A DNA stretch of 64,000 bases from Vermamoeba vermiformis (Eukaryota > Tubulinea > Echinamoebida), in assembly GCA_045837725.1 (NCBI GenBank), contig JBEWZL010000102.1:248001-312000 (forward strand), written 5' to 3'. Below the pieces are notes generated by a model that saw nothing but the letters and a program-made list of their open reading frames with translations, was not told the origin of the DNA and made no database searches. Positions 10,561 to 21,321 of this stretch are shown piece after piece. A program made the translations under genes and the position numbers. How positions within the stretch are numbered: position 1 is the first letter of the stretch; each line of letters begins with the position of its first letter.

Positions 10561-13500
10561 CTACACAGCATTGCGAATGTCTTCAACCTTCTTTTGTACC
10601 TCTTGCACTGTGCGCACAAAGTCCTCCGCAATCTTACGCTGCTTGTCCATGTCGAGGGTCGGGAACTGTTCGCACAAGTCACCGTCCACAACACTCTTCA
10701 CGGGGTTGTAGTAGCCTCTGAAGGCCAAGTGATCGCGGCCACAGAGCGGTGTATTCTCTTGTCGCAAGTGCATTTCCAGCTTGGAGAAGACATCAACGTC
10801 CTCGCGCGATGAGAATGGCAACAAAGCACCAATCGTGCCGCTGATTGTGGTGTACAAAATGAGTTCTGAACCACCGGGCGTCAAACTGGTCTTGGTGACT
10901 TTAGTGACCGCTTCACCGACGAAGTAATGTGCCACCAATTCGAGCTTGTATTGCGCTCCATTCATGTTGCCAATCTCCCAGAATCGACTGCCATTAGGAT
11001 CGTTGTCAACTTCTTCGCCGACCTTCTCGGGCAATCGGAGCACAAAGATATTTCCGAATTTGTCACCGCCAACAATCGTGTCGTAGTCGAGCACGTCAAA
11101 TGTAGACATCCAGCGAGGCACGGGGTCATCAGCAAAGATGAAGAAGCTGTTCTCGGGCTTGGAGTACTTGGCAAACAACACGGAGTCTTGCACATCACCT
11201 ACAATGATGCGACTGCCCTGCACAGCGAGAGAGACAATCTGATTGGGGAAGCTCTTGTTCTCGGCCTTCTTCAACAAGCGCTTCTTGCCCAAGTCGTAGA
11301 GGCGCAGCGCTTTGCCGGCACCAACGAGCAGACGACCTTGGAAGCCGTGAATAGCACCAGGCATGTCATCAACTTGCGTCTTGTGCAAGAGTGTCAAACG
11401 ACGACCTTGATCAGTGACACGATAGACGTGCACAAACGCTGCAGAGAACTGACGTTGAGGCTCGTAGACGAGGTCCTTGACAGTTCCAACGCAGAGGAAC
11501 AATTCACCTTCACGGTCGTGGAAGCCGCACAAGCACATGCACAGTGCAGCCTCGTTGTCTTCTAACTCGACGAGATCAAGTGTTCTGTTCTGTGTGGCAT
11601 CAAATAGACGCAAGCACGAGGCCCAGCGACCCTTGCCAGCACGGTAGTCAATGATCTGATCGAGTTCCAAGGGCAGTGGCGGCATTTGTTGCTCGCCTTC
11701 AACCTCCATTTCATCTTCTTTCTTGACTTTGATCTCTGGATGCAATTGGTTCTTGAAGTTCTCGCGGTCAAAGTGCGAGTACGCGTTGTGATCGGTCTCG
11801 AGGATGATCAAGTTGTTCGAGGACGGGTGCACTTCAAATTTGCGTGGTGTGTAGCGCAGAGGGACCTCGCTCTGATTGAATGTGTCGTCCAAGCGATCGA
11901 GTGTGAAAATTCGCACCACATCACGTGAGATGCACACCACACCTTCAGCGCACTGTTCGGAGCTGAAGCTGGAGGCGTGCTCGACTGGGACATAAGAGAG
12001 CGGTGCAGTGTGCAGTCTGCCCTGATTGGTGTACATGACCCAAGTGCGCGAGGACAGCGCGAGAATTGCGCTAGTGCCCTTGACAACAGTCTTGACCAAC
12101 TTGACTGGCTTGGCGCCCAAGAGACGAGTGCGTGCATCGGTGATTTGACCGGAGACTGAATCGATTGTGGCGCGAATGAGCAGACCGTTGACAGTACCCA
12201 CCGCGAGAGTGAGCGTGTTCTGCGAGGTACCAGTCCAGGCCATGCACAGTGAACGCGCACGTGCTGGCAGAACTTGCGTGGCAATGGCTGCTAGTCCACC
12301 CGTGTTGCCGAGTGTGATGCCAGCAGTCAAAGTCTGACCAGTCAAGCTGTACAGTCTGACGCGGCCCTCAGGGTCAGCAGCAGCGACGAATTGTGCGCGA
12401 ATGCTGCCAGCTTGGAGCGGTGCAATTTCAAGGGCAACAATTTCACGGCCCAGATTGTACTTGTCAATCTCCGCCAGAGCACCGCTAGCATCGATCTCAA
12501 AGTAGAACATTTCACCGCCAGGACAGCCAATCACGACTTGTTGCTGATTGAGCGAGGCGTGAGTGATCTTCTTGCCGCTAGGAGGGCGCCACTCTTGAAT
12601 GCGCTTGTCTGCGCGGATGTGACGAATGCCGTCAGGGTGTACTTGCACCAAGGAGTCGTCGCCCACCAGACCCGCAGCGAGTGTTTGAGCAGTGCCCAGA
12701 AAGCCGCTGTCTTGCACTTCTTCAACGGTGTCACCAATTGCGAGCACGAGTGTGGCATTGGCGAATGAGACGAGAATGTATTTGTCGTGCGCATCTGCAA
12801 TGCAAATTAGTGTCTGACAACAGAATTGCACTTAGCAAGTACGTACCAGCAGCGTTCTTCTTGACCGTGATGATGGCAGTAGGGGTGCCAGGCAGGGTAG
12901 CGGGAGTGGTGCCAATCTCATTCGGCGCAATGCCACTGCGCAGAACACGCATCGAAGCGTGTTTGCCACGACCACTGAGCGTGTAGATTTGAGGCGTTTC
13001 TTCGCGCAACAAATTGAGCACTTTGGCGTCAGTGATGGGCGCGATGTTTTGAATCTCGTCAATGAGCACTAAGTTCTGCAGAGCACGGGGCTTGAAATAG
13101 ACATCAGGGTCATTGGGCACGCGATAAGTGCGGTCCTCGTCGTCATCACCGAGCGATTGGAACTGATAGAGCATGTGATTGCCTGCCTCGGCTGCTGCAA
13201 AGAGAAAACCAGTCTTGAAGACGCAGAGCGAGGTCGACACAGGGCAAGTGTCAAAGTACTTGATGTTGACAGCCTCGACAACATCTGCCTTGTAGGTGAG
13301 TGTAATCTTGAAGAGATCACCGAGCTCAGTCTGTGCCAGGACGAGGAACAGATCTTTTTGTTTGTGTGTGCCGTAACTGACAATCATCGTGCCTTGTTTA
13401 TCTCCAAAGACTTGTCTGCGAGGGATTTTAGCGACCACTTGAGGTCTGTTCATATTTCTCCACGTGATCGTGTCTGCTGAACACACGAGCACTCCACCAG

Positions 13501-14608
13501 GGCCCTCAGTGCCACCAGGTACAGCGATCAACAAGTGCGAACTGTTGTCAATGTCGTCACTCCACTTGCGCACCACATTGTTCAAGCCCAAGTCGAGTTC
13601 ATAGAATGCCAATTTCTACACGCGCAGTCAGTAGCTGTCCAGCGATGATTGGTCAATATGCACTGCTTACCTTGGTGGCTTGATTGATTGCCGCACCAGT
13701 GCTGTCATTGTCAGCCTCAGAGTAGTCGAGTTCAATGGCTGCAAAGACCGGATTGTCATACGCGACATCGAGACCAGTGATGGAGAAGGTGATGTTGTGT
13801 GACTTGTGTGCTTCGAGGGGCGATGAGATGGCGAGTTTGTTGGCTGCATCGCGGTTCAAAATGTACACAAACTTTTGTTTCTCCACCGCAGCTGTGAGCA
13901 GGCATTAGTACACTGCAGTTAAGTAATATTGCAATAGCCTTACCAATCATCATAGCACGACCTTTAGGATCTGTAGCAATCATCTATTAATAGAGCACAT
14001 TAGTGTTAGTGTGGGTAATAACAAGTAAAATCAGCACGTACCTGACCCGGCACAATACGACGACAGCCAGATCTGCCGAATGTCTCTTGATGTACTCGCT
14101 CAAATCTGTTCTTGTCGTTGTTGTATTCGAGAATGACAATGCGACCTGAATCAGAGCCCACTAATACGTAGTCGCGACCTCCACCTAAGGATAAAATAAT
14201 ATTTAGGATCTGCCCGCCATTACTCCATGAAAGCGTATAATTTTGTATAAATAATTCACAAAATTGTTTGCAGATTATTTTATGCAAGAGCTACGCGTAG
14301 CGCTTTTATTTGCGTTACTAAAACGGATGAATTTATTTTAATATGAAAAAATTGTGGATAAATGTTATAAATAATTTATAAAATTAGCATTACTTACCAG
14401 GAAGACGGAATGCTGAAATAGAACGAATAATTCCAAACACATCAACGGATGAGACAGTTTGAAGTTTTCCAGATTCGTCAACTCTTGCTAAATCGAGTAC
14501 ACGTCCTCTGTTAATAACAAGCTCTTGCGCTTTAGTTGCTGAAAAGTTGCCATACACTGCTTGGACGATCGCAGTGGGCTTCTGTAACGTGAACGAATAT
14601 AAGAACAT
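10561..14608 (-). CDS. SF3B3: Splicing factor 3B subunit 3 (SF3b130/RSE1)
   Basis: SF3B3 is a triple beta-propeller protein of the DDB1/CPSF1 family and a scaffold of the SF3b complex in U2 snRNP. The N-terminus [18 protein letters not shown] is typical. Conserved stretches follow in order: [142 protein letters not shown] and [18 protein letters not shown]. The protein ends [13 protein letters not shown], close to the human EDIRTRYAF end, so the 3' end is complete. Five or six introns lie in the 5' third, the largest (about 210 nt) near 14190-14398. The last exon, 10561-12796, is one long open frame. Given the highly regular splice sites in this genome, this is a core player for them. Confidence 0.96.
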
Positions 14609-14907
14609 GGCTTGGTGATGGTCCGAGTTGGTGGCTTGTTATTTATTTCGCTGGTCTATCAATAAGTGCACTTGTGGTGTCAAGCCTTGTTCACGATCAA
14701 CAAATCTGCTAAGAAAAGTTTTTGCGATAAGGCCGAACAAAGCCCGCGATATTTTTAGTGGGCAAACTGACCAAACCATTATAATGCAACTGAAATAACA
14801 ACAAAGGGTGTATTAATCACATTTATTATTGCATGCTTGAGAACAGATCACAATAGCTCGTGATTAGACGAGACTAAAGCATCCTTATTCAACTCGGTAC
14901 CACGTAT

Positions 14908-16688
14908 TTAATAGAACTCATCATCGACATCGTCCTCTTCAAGTGCTTTGGCGAATTCTTCTTCAGCCTTCTCGCGCTCAATGCGCTCCTCTTCAGTCTC
15001 AGTGTCCTTCTTGTACGCACTGGGAGGATAGCGCATGGCCTTGACTGCCTCGTTGTGAATGCCCAAGCACGAAGAGATGCGCGCATTGAAGGCATTCTGT
15101 GGCTCAGTCGAGGCGTAGATGTCAACAGTCTCGCGTGATTGCAAGTAGCCGCCCTCGTGGTTGATGGTGGCATCGATAATCTGATCGCGAATAGCTTTGG
15201 CCACGATGAACTCGGCGTCGACTGCGCTCTCAAGGTGCAACTTGTCGCAAATGTCCTTGAATGAAATGCGCGAGTACGACAAGGAGATCTTGCGCAGACC
15301 AGTCTTGATGACGGACATGCGCAATCTCTGCACGAGATTGTAGTTCTTGTCTTGACGGAACACATTGGCACTGCTCTCCACCACCTTCTGGAAGGCACCC
15401 AAGTCACCACGGCGCACAGCTTGAGTGAGCTCGAAGTACGGCTTCAACACAGTCTTGAGACCGGCTTGACGGAATGTACTGCGCTCAGGGATCTCACCAG
15501 TCAACAGCTGCACAATGCACAACAACTTGATCGCTGTGGCACGGAATCCGCGAGCAGCACTGGTGGGGGCCTTGCGCAGAGCTTGTTGCAAGTACTCATA
15601 GGCCTCAGTGTAGTTGAGTTGAACGGCCTTAATGCGACCCTGATAGTAGTAATAGCGCGCCAATTCGTTCGATGAAGCACCTTCTTCGCGGAAGTCAGTC
15701 TTACTGGCCAACTTCTCAGCTTGGTCGTAGAGATTGTAGTGCAAGTAGTTTCGCAGCAACAGCGTCAACAAAGTGCCTTGACCGTCAAAGTTGTGGCGCA
15801 ATGTAGCGGTACGTTGAGCAGCCAAGAGTTTGCTGTGCATAGTATGTCAGTCACCTGATCAGCGAACACTATATTGAGCCGATTTAAGGTACCTTCTAAT
15901 ATCAGCCAATCGTCCAGCGAGTTCGTAAGCACGCGAGAAGTAGAAGTAGACCTTGGAGCTGAGCGGATCAAGAGTGCGTCTGTTCCACTTCTCGAGCTTG
16001 TCAACGAGGTCAGTGGCACAAGCTACGATGCGATCAACAGGGGACTTGTTGTCAATCAAGTACAGCAACACTAACAAGTGCAAATACACATCCGCTTCGG
16101 GTTGTAATTCTTTGTGCTTGGCATCGATTTCCATAGATTGAACATCATCGACCTATCAATTGCATTAATAATCATATTTCCAAGCTTGATTACCAAAGAA
16201 ATCAAGCGGTCCTCTTGAATTTTAGTTTGAACAACTTTTAAAAATACTACAAAAATTCAGGAATACATACCTTCGGCAAATAAGCCAATAATTGTTGTTT
16301 GTGAGACTGGTCCACATAATTTGAATTTATTAATTGAGTAAGCAACTTGGGTTGCAATTTTCTTCGCAACTTGGCGAAAGTGTGTCGTAGTGTTCTGTAA
16401 ATATTTCTGCTGTCCTTAGTGTCACCAGCAACCTTCAATTTGTTGACGTGCTTTTGCAAGTCTTATATTAAATAATTAGTAATTTAGAATTTGAAAATAA
16501 AAATTTTGAATCAGAAAAACTTTTCACTCTTCATTTGAATTAACACTAAATTGTCAATTATAATATTTACCTGCTAATAACATAGCCTCCAATTCGGCAG
16601 GTGTCTTTTCTTTTTCCTTCTCTGGTTGTGCCTTTTCCTTGTTGGCATCCACATCTTTCATTTCAACATCCTTAGTAGCGGTCGCCAT
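14908..16688 (-). CDS. PSMD3: 26S proteasome non-ATPase regulatory subunit 3 (RPN3)
   Basis: RPN3 is a PCI-domain subunit of the proteasome lid. The first exon encodes a charged leader, [14 protein letters not shown], then a Lys/Glu-rich stretch. Later exons show [54 protein letters not shown], and a long last exon. That exon carries [18 protein letters not shown] and [11 protein letters not shown], then the PCI/winged-helix region ([32 protein letters not shown]) and TRETV-like [16 protein letters not shown]. The acidic C-terminus ends DDVDDEFY. Length is about 500 residues, normal for the family. It lies downstream of SF3B3 on the same strand, but each gene appears to have its own promoter. 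Confidence 0.95.
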
Positions 16689-16883
16689 TGTATCAAGCCG
16701 ATATACTGAGTGTTAATAAATGGGCTATTGACTTTGCTGTGTCAGAAATAAAATAATTATGCGTGATGAAAAATTTGTCGAGCAAAGACAGGAGGAAAAA
16801 AGCACGTGGCCTCGACAAGGATAGAAATTTAGCGATTGATAAATCTCCCTATTGTTATCTAGTAACTATTGCGGTGTACAACC

Positions 16884-17981
16884 ATGGCTGAAGGAAATTC
16901 TGATTTATTGGTCAAAATACAAGATCAAGTGGCGTATGTCACATTTAATCGTCCAACTAAAGGTATTTTAGTTAAACTGAGCTTTTCTATATAGTTTATT
17001 AATTAGATTTAATCAAGTAAGCGCACGATTAATTCTGCCTGTTACTGTATCGCAAATTAAATTACGAAAATAATCTAAATAATTGATACCTCAGGCAACT
17101 CATTAAGTCCTGACATGGTTGGTAAGTTCGTCGATGAGCTCGCGAAGATTGACAAAAACAACGACGTCCGAGTGGTTGTATTGACTGGATCTGGCAAATA
17201 TTTTTGTTCCGGTATGGATTTGGGAGGTGCTTCAAATATTTCAAAGGGCGAAGGTGGCTCTACAACATTCGATGATGTGGCTAACAGAGGTAATTTGCTA
17301 AATTAACGATCACAAGAGAAAACCTCGTAATCCGACCCTCAACTTCAAAGGTTCCAAGCTTTTTACCGCAATGACTACGCTTTCCAAGCCAATCATTTCG
17401 ATACTTAATGGCCCAGCACTCGGAGGAGGTGTCGGCATCGTGTTTGCATCGGATATTAGAATTGGTGGGTACGATCTACCAACCGCGTCCAAACTGACTT
17501 GAGGGCAGGGCTTTCTGATGTTTGGTTCCAAACTCCTGAAGTGAAGCGTGGCATTGCACCCGCATTCATCTCGGCCTTCATTACTCCTCAACTAGGTACG
17601 TCGTGGAAGAAAATTTAGCCATCTAATCTGACAATATCTGCAGGATCGTTTAAATCAATGGAATTTTTGATGACCGGAAGAAAAGTCAGCATTCAAGATG
17701 CTTCTACCATGGGTTTTATCACCAGAATTTGCAAAACAAACGAGGAAATGAATGAAGTAGCTAAATCCTACATTACCGACTTTATCGAAGCTGCTCCTGG
17801 GGCTCTTGCTCGTACTAAGAAGCTAATTCACTTTGTTAACAATCATTCGTTCGAAGAAAACATTGAAGCAGCGAAGAAAGCTTTCGTCGAGACCGTCAGC
17901 GGAGATGAAGCTAAATTCGGTATGATGGCCTTTTTGCAACGTCAAAAAGCTGACTGGAGGCAACTCCAAGCAAAGTTATAA
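16884..17981 (+). CDS. Enoyl-CoA hydratase/isomerase family protein, likely peroxisomal
   Basis: The crotonase fold catalyses hydration or isomerisation of enoyl-CoA esters. Five to six exons give VAYVTFNRPTKGNSLSP, VVVLTGSGKYFCSGMDLGG (first oxyanion-hole strand), TTLSKPIISILNGPALGGG (second oxyanion-hole loop), SDVWFQTPEVKRGIAP and GRKVSIQDASTMGFI. The second catalytic glutamate position lies in TPEVKRGIAP, as in hydratases and some isomerases. The protein ends QAKL; the terminal AKL fits the peroxisomal PTS1 consensus. Length is about 265 residues. The gene is divergent from PSMD3 with 195 bp between starts. Which CoA substrate it uses cannot be told; ECI- and ECHDC-type enzymes are both possible. 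Confidence 0.87.
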
Positions 17982-18148
17982 TAAAACTAACCCCAGATGA
18001 CCTTCACATTCAAATCTGAGTGGATTTTTCCTTTCCAAACGTTTCCCGCCCAAACCAACTAGCCGTTAGAACCGAAAACTATAAATTAGTTTGCTCAGCC
18101 CAGCCAATTTTCATTATCGAACTATACAATCCACAACACATTACAACC

Positions 18149-19500
18149 ATGTACCAATCAGACGATTCTGACCGTTTCATTCCCAATCGCTCTGCGATGG
18201 ATATTGAAGTTGGTCACTTCAACTTGATGAAAGAAAATATGGGCGAGTGCAGCCCCTCCAAGCAACAATACAAAGAAGAGCTTGCCAACAGTTTGTTCCA
18301 AGGCTCCAAGGTCGACGAGCTCAAGATCTTGGCTCTCAAGAACAAAGCTCCTGCTCCCAAGGAAGGCTTCCAAAACAGATTGCGAGTTTTGTACACTCAA
18401 AACAGCGTCGACCCCCAACACGTGAAGAAACAAGCTGCTCGTTACCTCCCACAAACTTCAGAACGCGTTTTGGATGCTCCTGATCTCCTTAACGACTACT
18501 ATTTGAATTTGCTCGACTGGTCTTCCTCCAATTTGCTTGCTGTTGCTCTTGGTCAATCTTTGTACGTATGGAACGCCACTACTTCAGAGATTACCAAGTT
18601 GCTCGAGTTTGACGGAGTGCCCATCACATCCGTTGCTTGGATGAACTCAGGCTCTCATATTGGTAAGTGCGAGCGATGAGTAATATTTGGGCGCATTTCT
18701 GACTTTAATTTGCAGCAATTGGCACAGACAGCAGCGAAGTTCAATTGTGGGACGTCACTAAGGGCAAGCAAGTCCGTACCTTCAAGGGCCACCAATCACG
18801 TGTTGGCGCTCTCGCTTGGAACTCATTCGTGCTCTCCACTGGCAGTCGCGACAACAACATCATGAACTTTGATGTTCGTCAAGCTCAAGCGCACTTGTCT
18901 ACCTGGACTGCTCACACTCAAGAGGTCTGCGGTCTCAAGTGGAGTCACGACGGCACTCAGCTCGCTTCTGGCGGCAACGACAACTTGCTCAATATCTGGG
19001 AGATGAACCAACAGACCCCCAAGTTCACTCTCACCGAACACTGCGGCGCTGTGAAGGCCTTGTCTTGGTGCCCGTGGCAGCCGAACTTGCTGGCCTCTGG
19101 TGGTGGTACTAGTGATCGCACCATTCGCTTCTGGAACACTCAGACTGGTGTGTGCATGAACCAGATCGACACCGAGAGTCAAGTGTGCGCCATCGAGTGG
19201 TCGACACAGTACAAGGAGCTCATCTCCAGCCACGGATTTGCCAAGAATCAACTCTGCGTGTGGAAGTACCCCAGCTTGGTCAAGGTCGGTGAAATGTTGG
19301 GCCATCAAGCACGTGTCTTGCACATGAGCCTCAGCCCCGACGGCCAAACTGTTGTCTCTGCATCAGCTGATGAGACTTTGCGTTTCTGGCGCGTCTGGCA
19401 ACCTAAGGAGACCAAGCCTGTTTCTGCTGTCGCCACTAAGGCTGGTCACCTCACTGTCAAGCAGCCCGGCAAGCGTATGTCCATGAACAAGATCCGCTAA
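18149..19500 (+). CDS. CDC20: CDC20 activator of the anaphase-promoting complex
   Basis: CDC20 recruits substrates to the APC/C at mitosis and is held by the spindle checkpoint. The C-box sits almost at the N-terminus (DRFIPNRSAMDIEV, residues about 7-20), and a KEN-like LMKENMGE follows. Two exons encode a seven-bladed WD40 propeller: PDLLNDYYLNLLDWSSSNL, AIGTDSSEVQLWDV, ALAWNSFVLSTGSRDNNI, QEVCGLKWSHDGTQLASGG, KALSWCPWQPNLLASGGG, and KELISSHGFAKNQLCVWKY. The chain ends NKIR, with the IR tail that docks onto APC3. The intron at about 18662-18715 is the only one in the coding region. The N-terminal extension before the C-box, about 70-90 residues longer in animals, is missing. Features separate it from CDH1/FZR1: the SSGN-like start of blade 1 and the early KEN. 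Confidence 0.94.
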
Positions 19501-20181
19501 AGGGGATTGAGACGGCTAATTATTTAGCATTTAATCTATTTGCATTGTCAACACGTCTCTCTCCTCTTCAGGTAAGACTCAGTTGACTCTGCAAAGTTTT
19601 CTTATTCGTAGTGCGTGCATGACGCTGTACCGGCCTTCATCAGGGCCCGAAGTCGCGAGACTTTGACAGGTGACAGTTGCGTGTCGCGCCTTGACACTCG
19701 AGCTAAGGTCATTGTGGCCCGGAGCTCGTGTCCAACTTCAGACCGAAGGTTCTAATCTGTGACGCCTCCCTTCGGATCAATAACATCGCTAGTATATAAT
19801 AATACTTGATAGTATTTTGTATTTCTGTGGCAAGGTAGTTGACTAAATTAGTGTTCCGAACTATAATAACGATGCTTTTATTTCATTGCGCCGTGTGCGC
19901 TTAGAGATAATACGCAATAATAACATAACCACTAGGAAAGTATATTGTTTTTAGTACGAAATCAGTGCGTGACTAATCTTTTGTTTTAAATTTGTCGGCT
20001 CTTGCCACTTTTTAAGCGGTGTTTCTCAACACCCTTCTTTGAATGAATTTATCAACGCTGTCCTGTATTGCTTGTTTGTTGTATTAATGATACAATACCC
20101 ATTCCATTTTTTTTTTTTGAGTTTGTTTGCGCGTGCGTGATATTTTGTTCATTCCAATTGATTTTCTCAACGAGCAACACT
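19501..20181. other. Long intergenic region between CDC20 and the syntaxin-like gene
   Basis: At 680 bp this is the longest gene-free stretch in the window. The first 110 bp look like the CDC20 3' end. A GC-rich, hairpin-forming block follows at about 19621-19780 and is listed separately. From about 19800 to 20180 the sequence is AT-rich with no coding potential, including a T-run near 20110. It presumably carries the promoter of the next gene. Confidence 0.5.
19621..19780. ncRNA. Candidate structured non-coding RNA with a GNRA-capped hairpin
   Basis: Three local hairpins can be drawn from the bases. The first is AAGTC-GCGA-GACTT at 19650-19663, a perfect stem capped by a GCGA tetraloop of the GNRA class, extendable by one wobble and one C-G pair. 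The second pairs GACAC (19693-19697) with GTGTC (19128-19132 of the 19.1 block, that is 19728-19732) and GAGCT (19700-19704) with AGCTC (19723-19727), leaving a two-base bulge. The third pairs CCGAAGG (19743-19749) with CCTTCGG (19769-19775). Base composition is clearly above the flanks. No reading frame crosses it without stops. It does not match any of the abundant small RNAs I can recall, and the transcribed strand is unknown. Confidence 0.4.
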
Positions 20182-21241
20182 ATGGGTGATCCGTGGGCCG
20201 ATGATCACGATAAAGTCATTCGTAGCAGTGATCCTTTAAATGAAGCAAGTGAAGATATTTCGAAGATCTCTAGAAATGTCAAACAGTTAGAAACGAATCT
20301 CAGTTTGCTTGGCACCCGAAGGGATACTCAAGATTTAAGACGACAAAACAATGAATTAAGAACACAAACTACTAATCTGGCCAATAAAGTGAAGACTACG
20401 TTAAATTCGGTTGCGCAATCTTCAGGCAAGAAAACAAAATTGATTGCAGATCTGAAGGCAGTGGTTGCAGATTTTGAACGAGTATCCCAGAATGGCGTTA
20501 ATCGCGAAAAGGAAATATTGACATATATGCGCACGTCTTTGGGAGGTAAGCTGAAAGATACTCCTGATGCGTTATGTTTTTTAATTAACGTCAACACGGA
20601 ATACCCGATGCATCATGATTATTAGATTAATTTAATGATGATTTTTAATTTAATTTAATTGTTTGATGATTTTCGGGATCGATCCACCGCGACAATATTG
20701 ACCTATGTTCGTATTTACAGAAACTGATCGTAACAGTGTTCAACAAATGAAACAAGAGCTCAAAATTGAAGAAATAGATGTAGATAAATTGCTTGTGGAG
20801 CAGCGAAACAAAGAACTGATCCAAGCTGAACAACAGCTGCGCGACTTGGTAAGTGCTTTGTGCCATTATTATACCGCTACGTACCTTACATCGTTCTTTA
20901 TTTAGGCGGAGATTAACAATCAGATCCGAGACAAAGTTGCTGACAGTGGAGTTCAAATTCAAGCGATTGATAACAACGTGGGCCAAATTGACCGCGACAT
21001 TGAGAAGGGTGTTAATGAACAGAAGAAGGTGCGTACGAGACATTAGCTAACTTATATGATACTAATGTACCATTCCCAGGCCTCCAAGTACATGTGCGGT
21101 ATTCGCAAGAAGATCTTCATCATTATCATTATCTGCATATGCATTGCTATTGTCCTCGCGGTCATCTTGGCTGCAACACTCTCCACACTCTTGCCGAAGG
21201 GTTCTCCCGCACCAGGCGCCCCCACTGGTCCTCCTGCTTGA
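20182..21241 (+). CDS. Syntaxin-like SNARE (endosomal Pep12/syntaxin-7 type)
   Basis: This is a tail-anchored membrane-fusion protein. The N-terminal half (KISRNVKQLETNLSLLGT, then RRQNNELRTQTTNLANKVK) resembles the Habc bundle of syntaxin 7/12 and Pep12. Later exons give a SNARE helix (AEQQLRDLAEINNQIRDKV, then QIQAIDNNVGQIDRDIEKG) and KYMCGIRKKIF. A strongly hydrophobic Ile/Val/Leu anchor of about 22 residues follows, and a short lumenal tail rich in Pro and Gly. Counting back from the membrane anchor in register with human syntaxin 7 puts serine where the 0-layer glutamine should be. Length is about 260 residues. Placing it as Qa rather than another SNARE class rests on the N-terminal half. 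It converges on ACOT9 with an 80-bp gap. Confidence 0.75.
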
Positions 21242-21321
21242 GCGCTCAAGCACCTCACTGTAAATTAATATACTTATATTGTTCAACTCCGCGGCTATTT
21301 TAGTTCTATTTACAAGGATAT

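Noticed and set aside
10317-10694. Minus-strand frame with Arg/Ser-rich end, possible additional SF3B3 exon
   Set aside because: SF3B3 already has a normal C-terminus at 10561, and the Arg/Ser-rich residues fall in the hairpin block. A coding role is not excluded but is unsupported.
18020-18148. Extension of CDC20 upstream from a GTG codon
   Set aside because: The frame is open but contains no ATG, and the segment looks like 5' leader. CDC20 starts more plausibly at the ATG at 18149.
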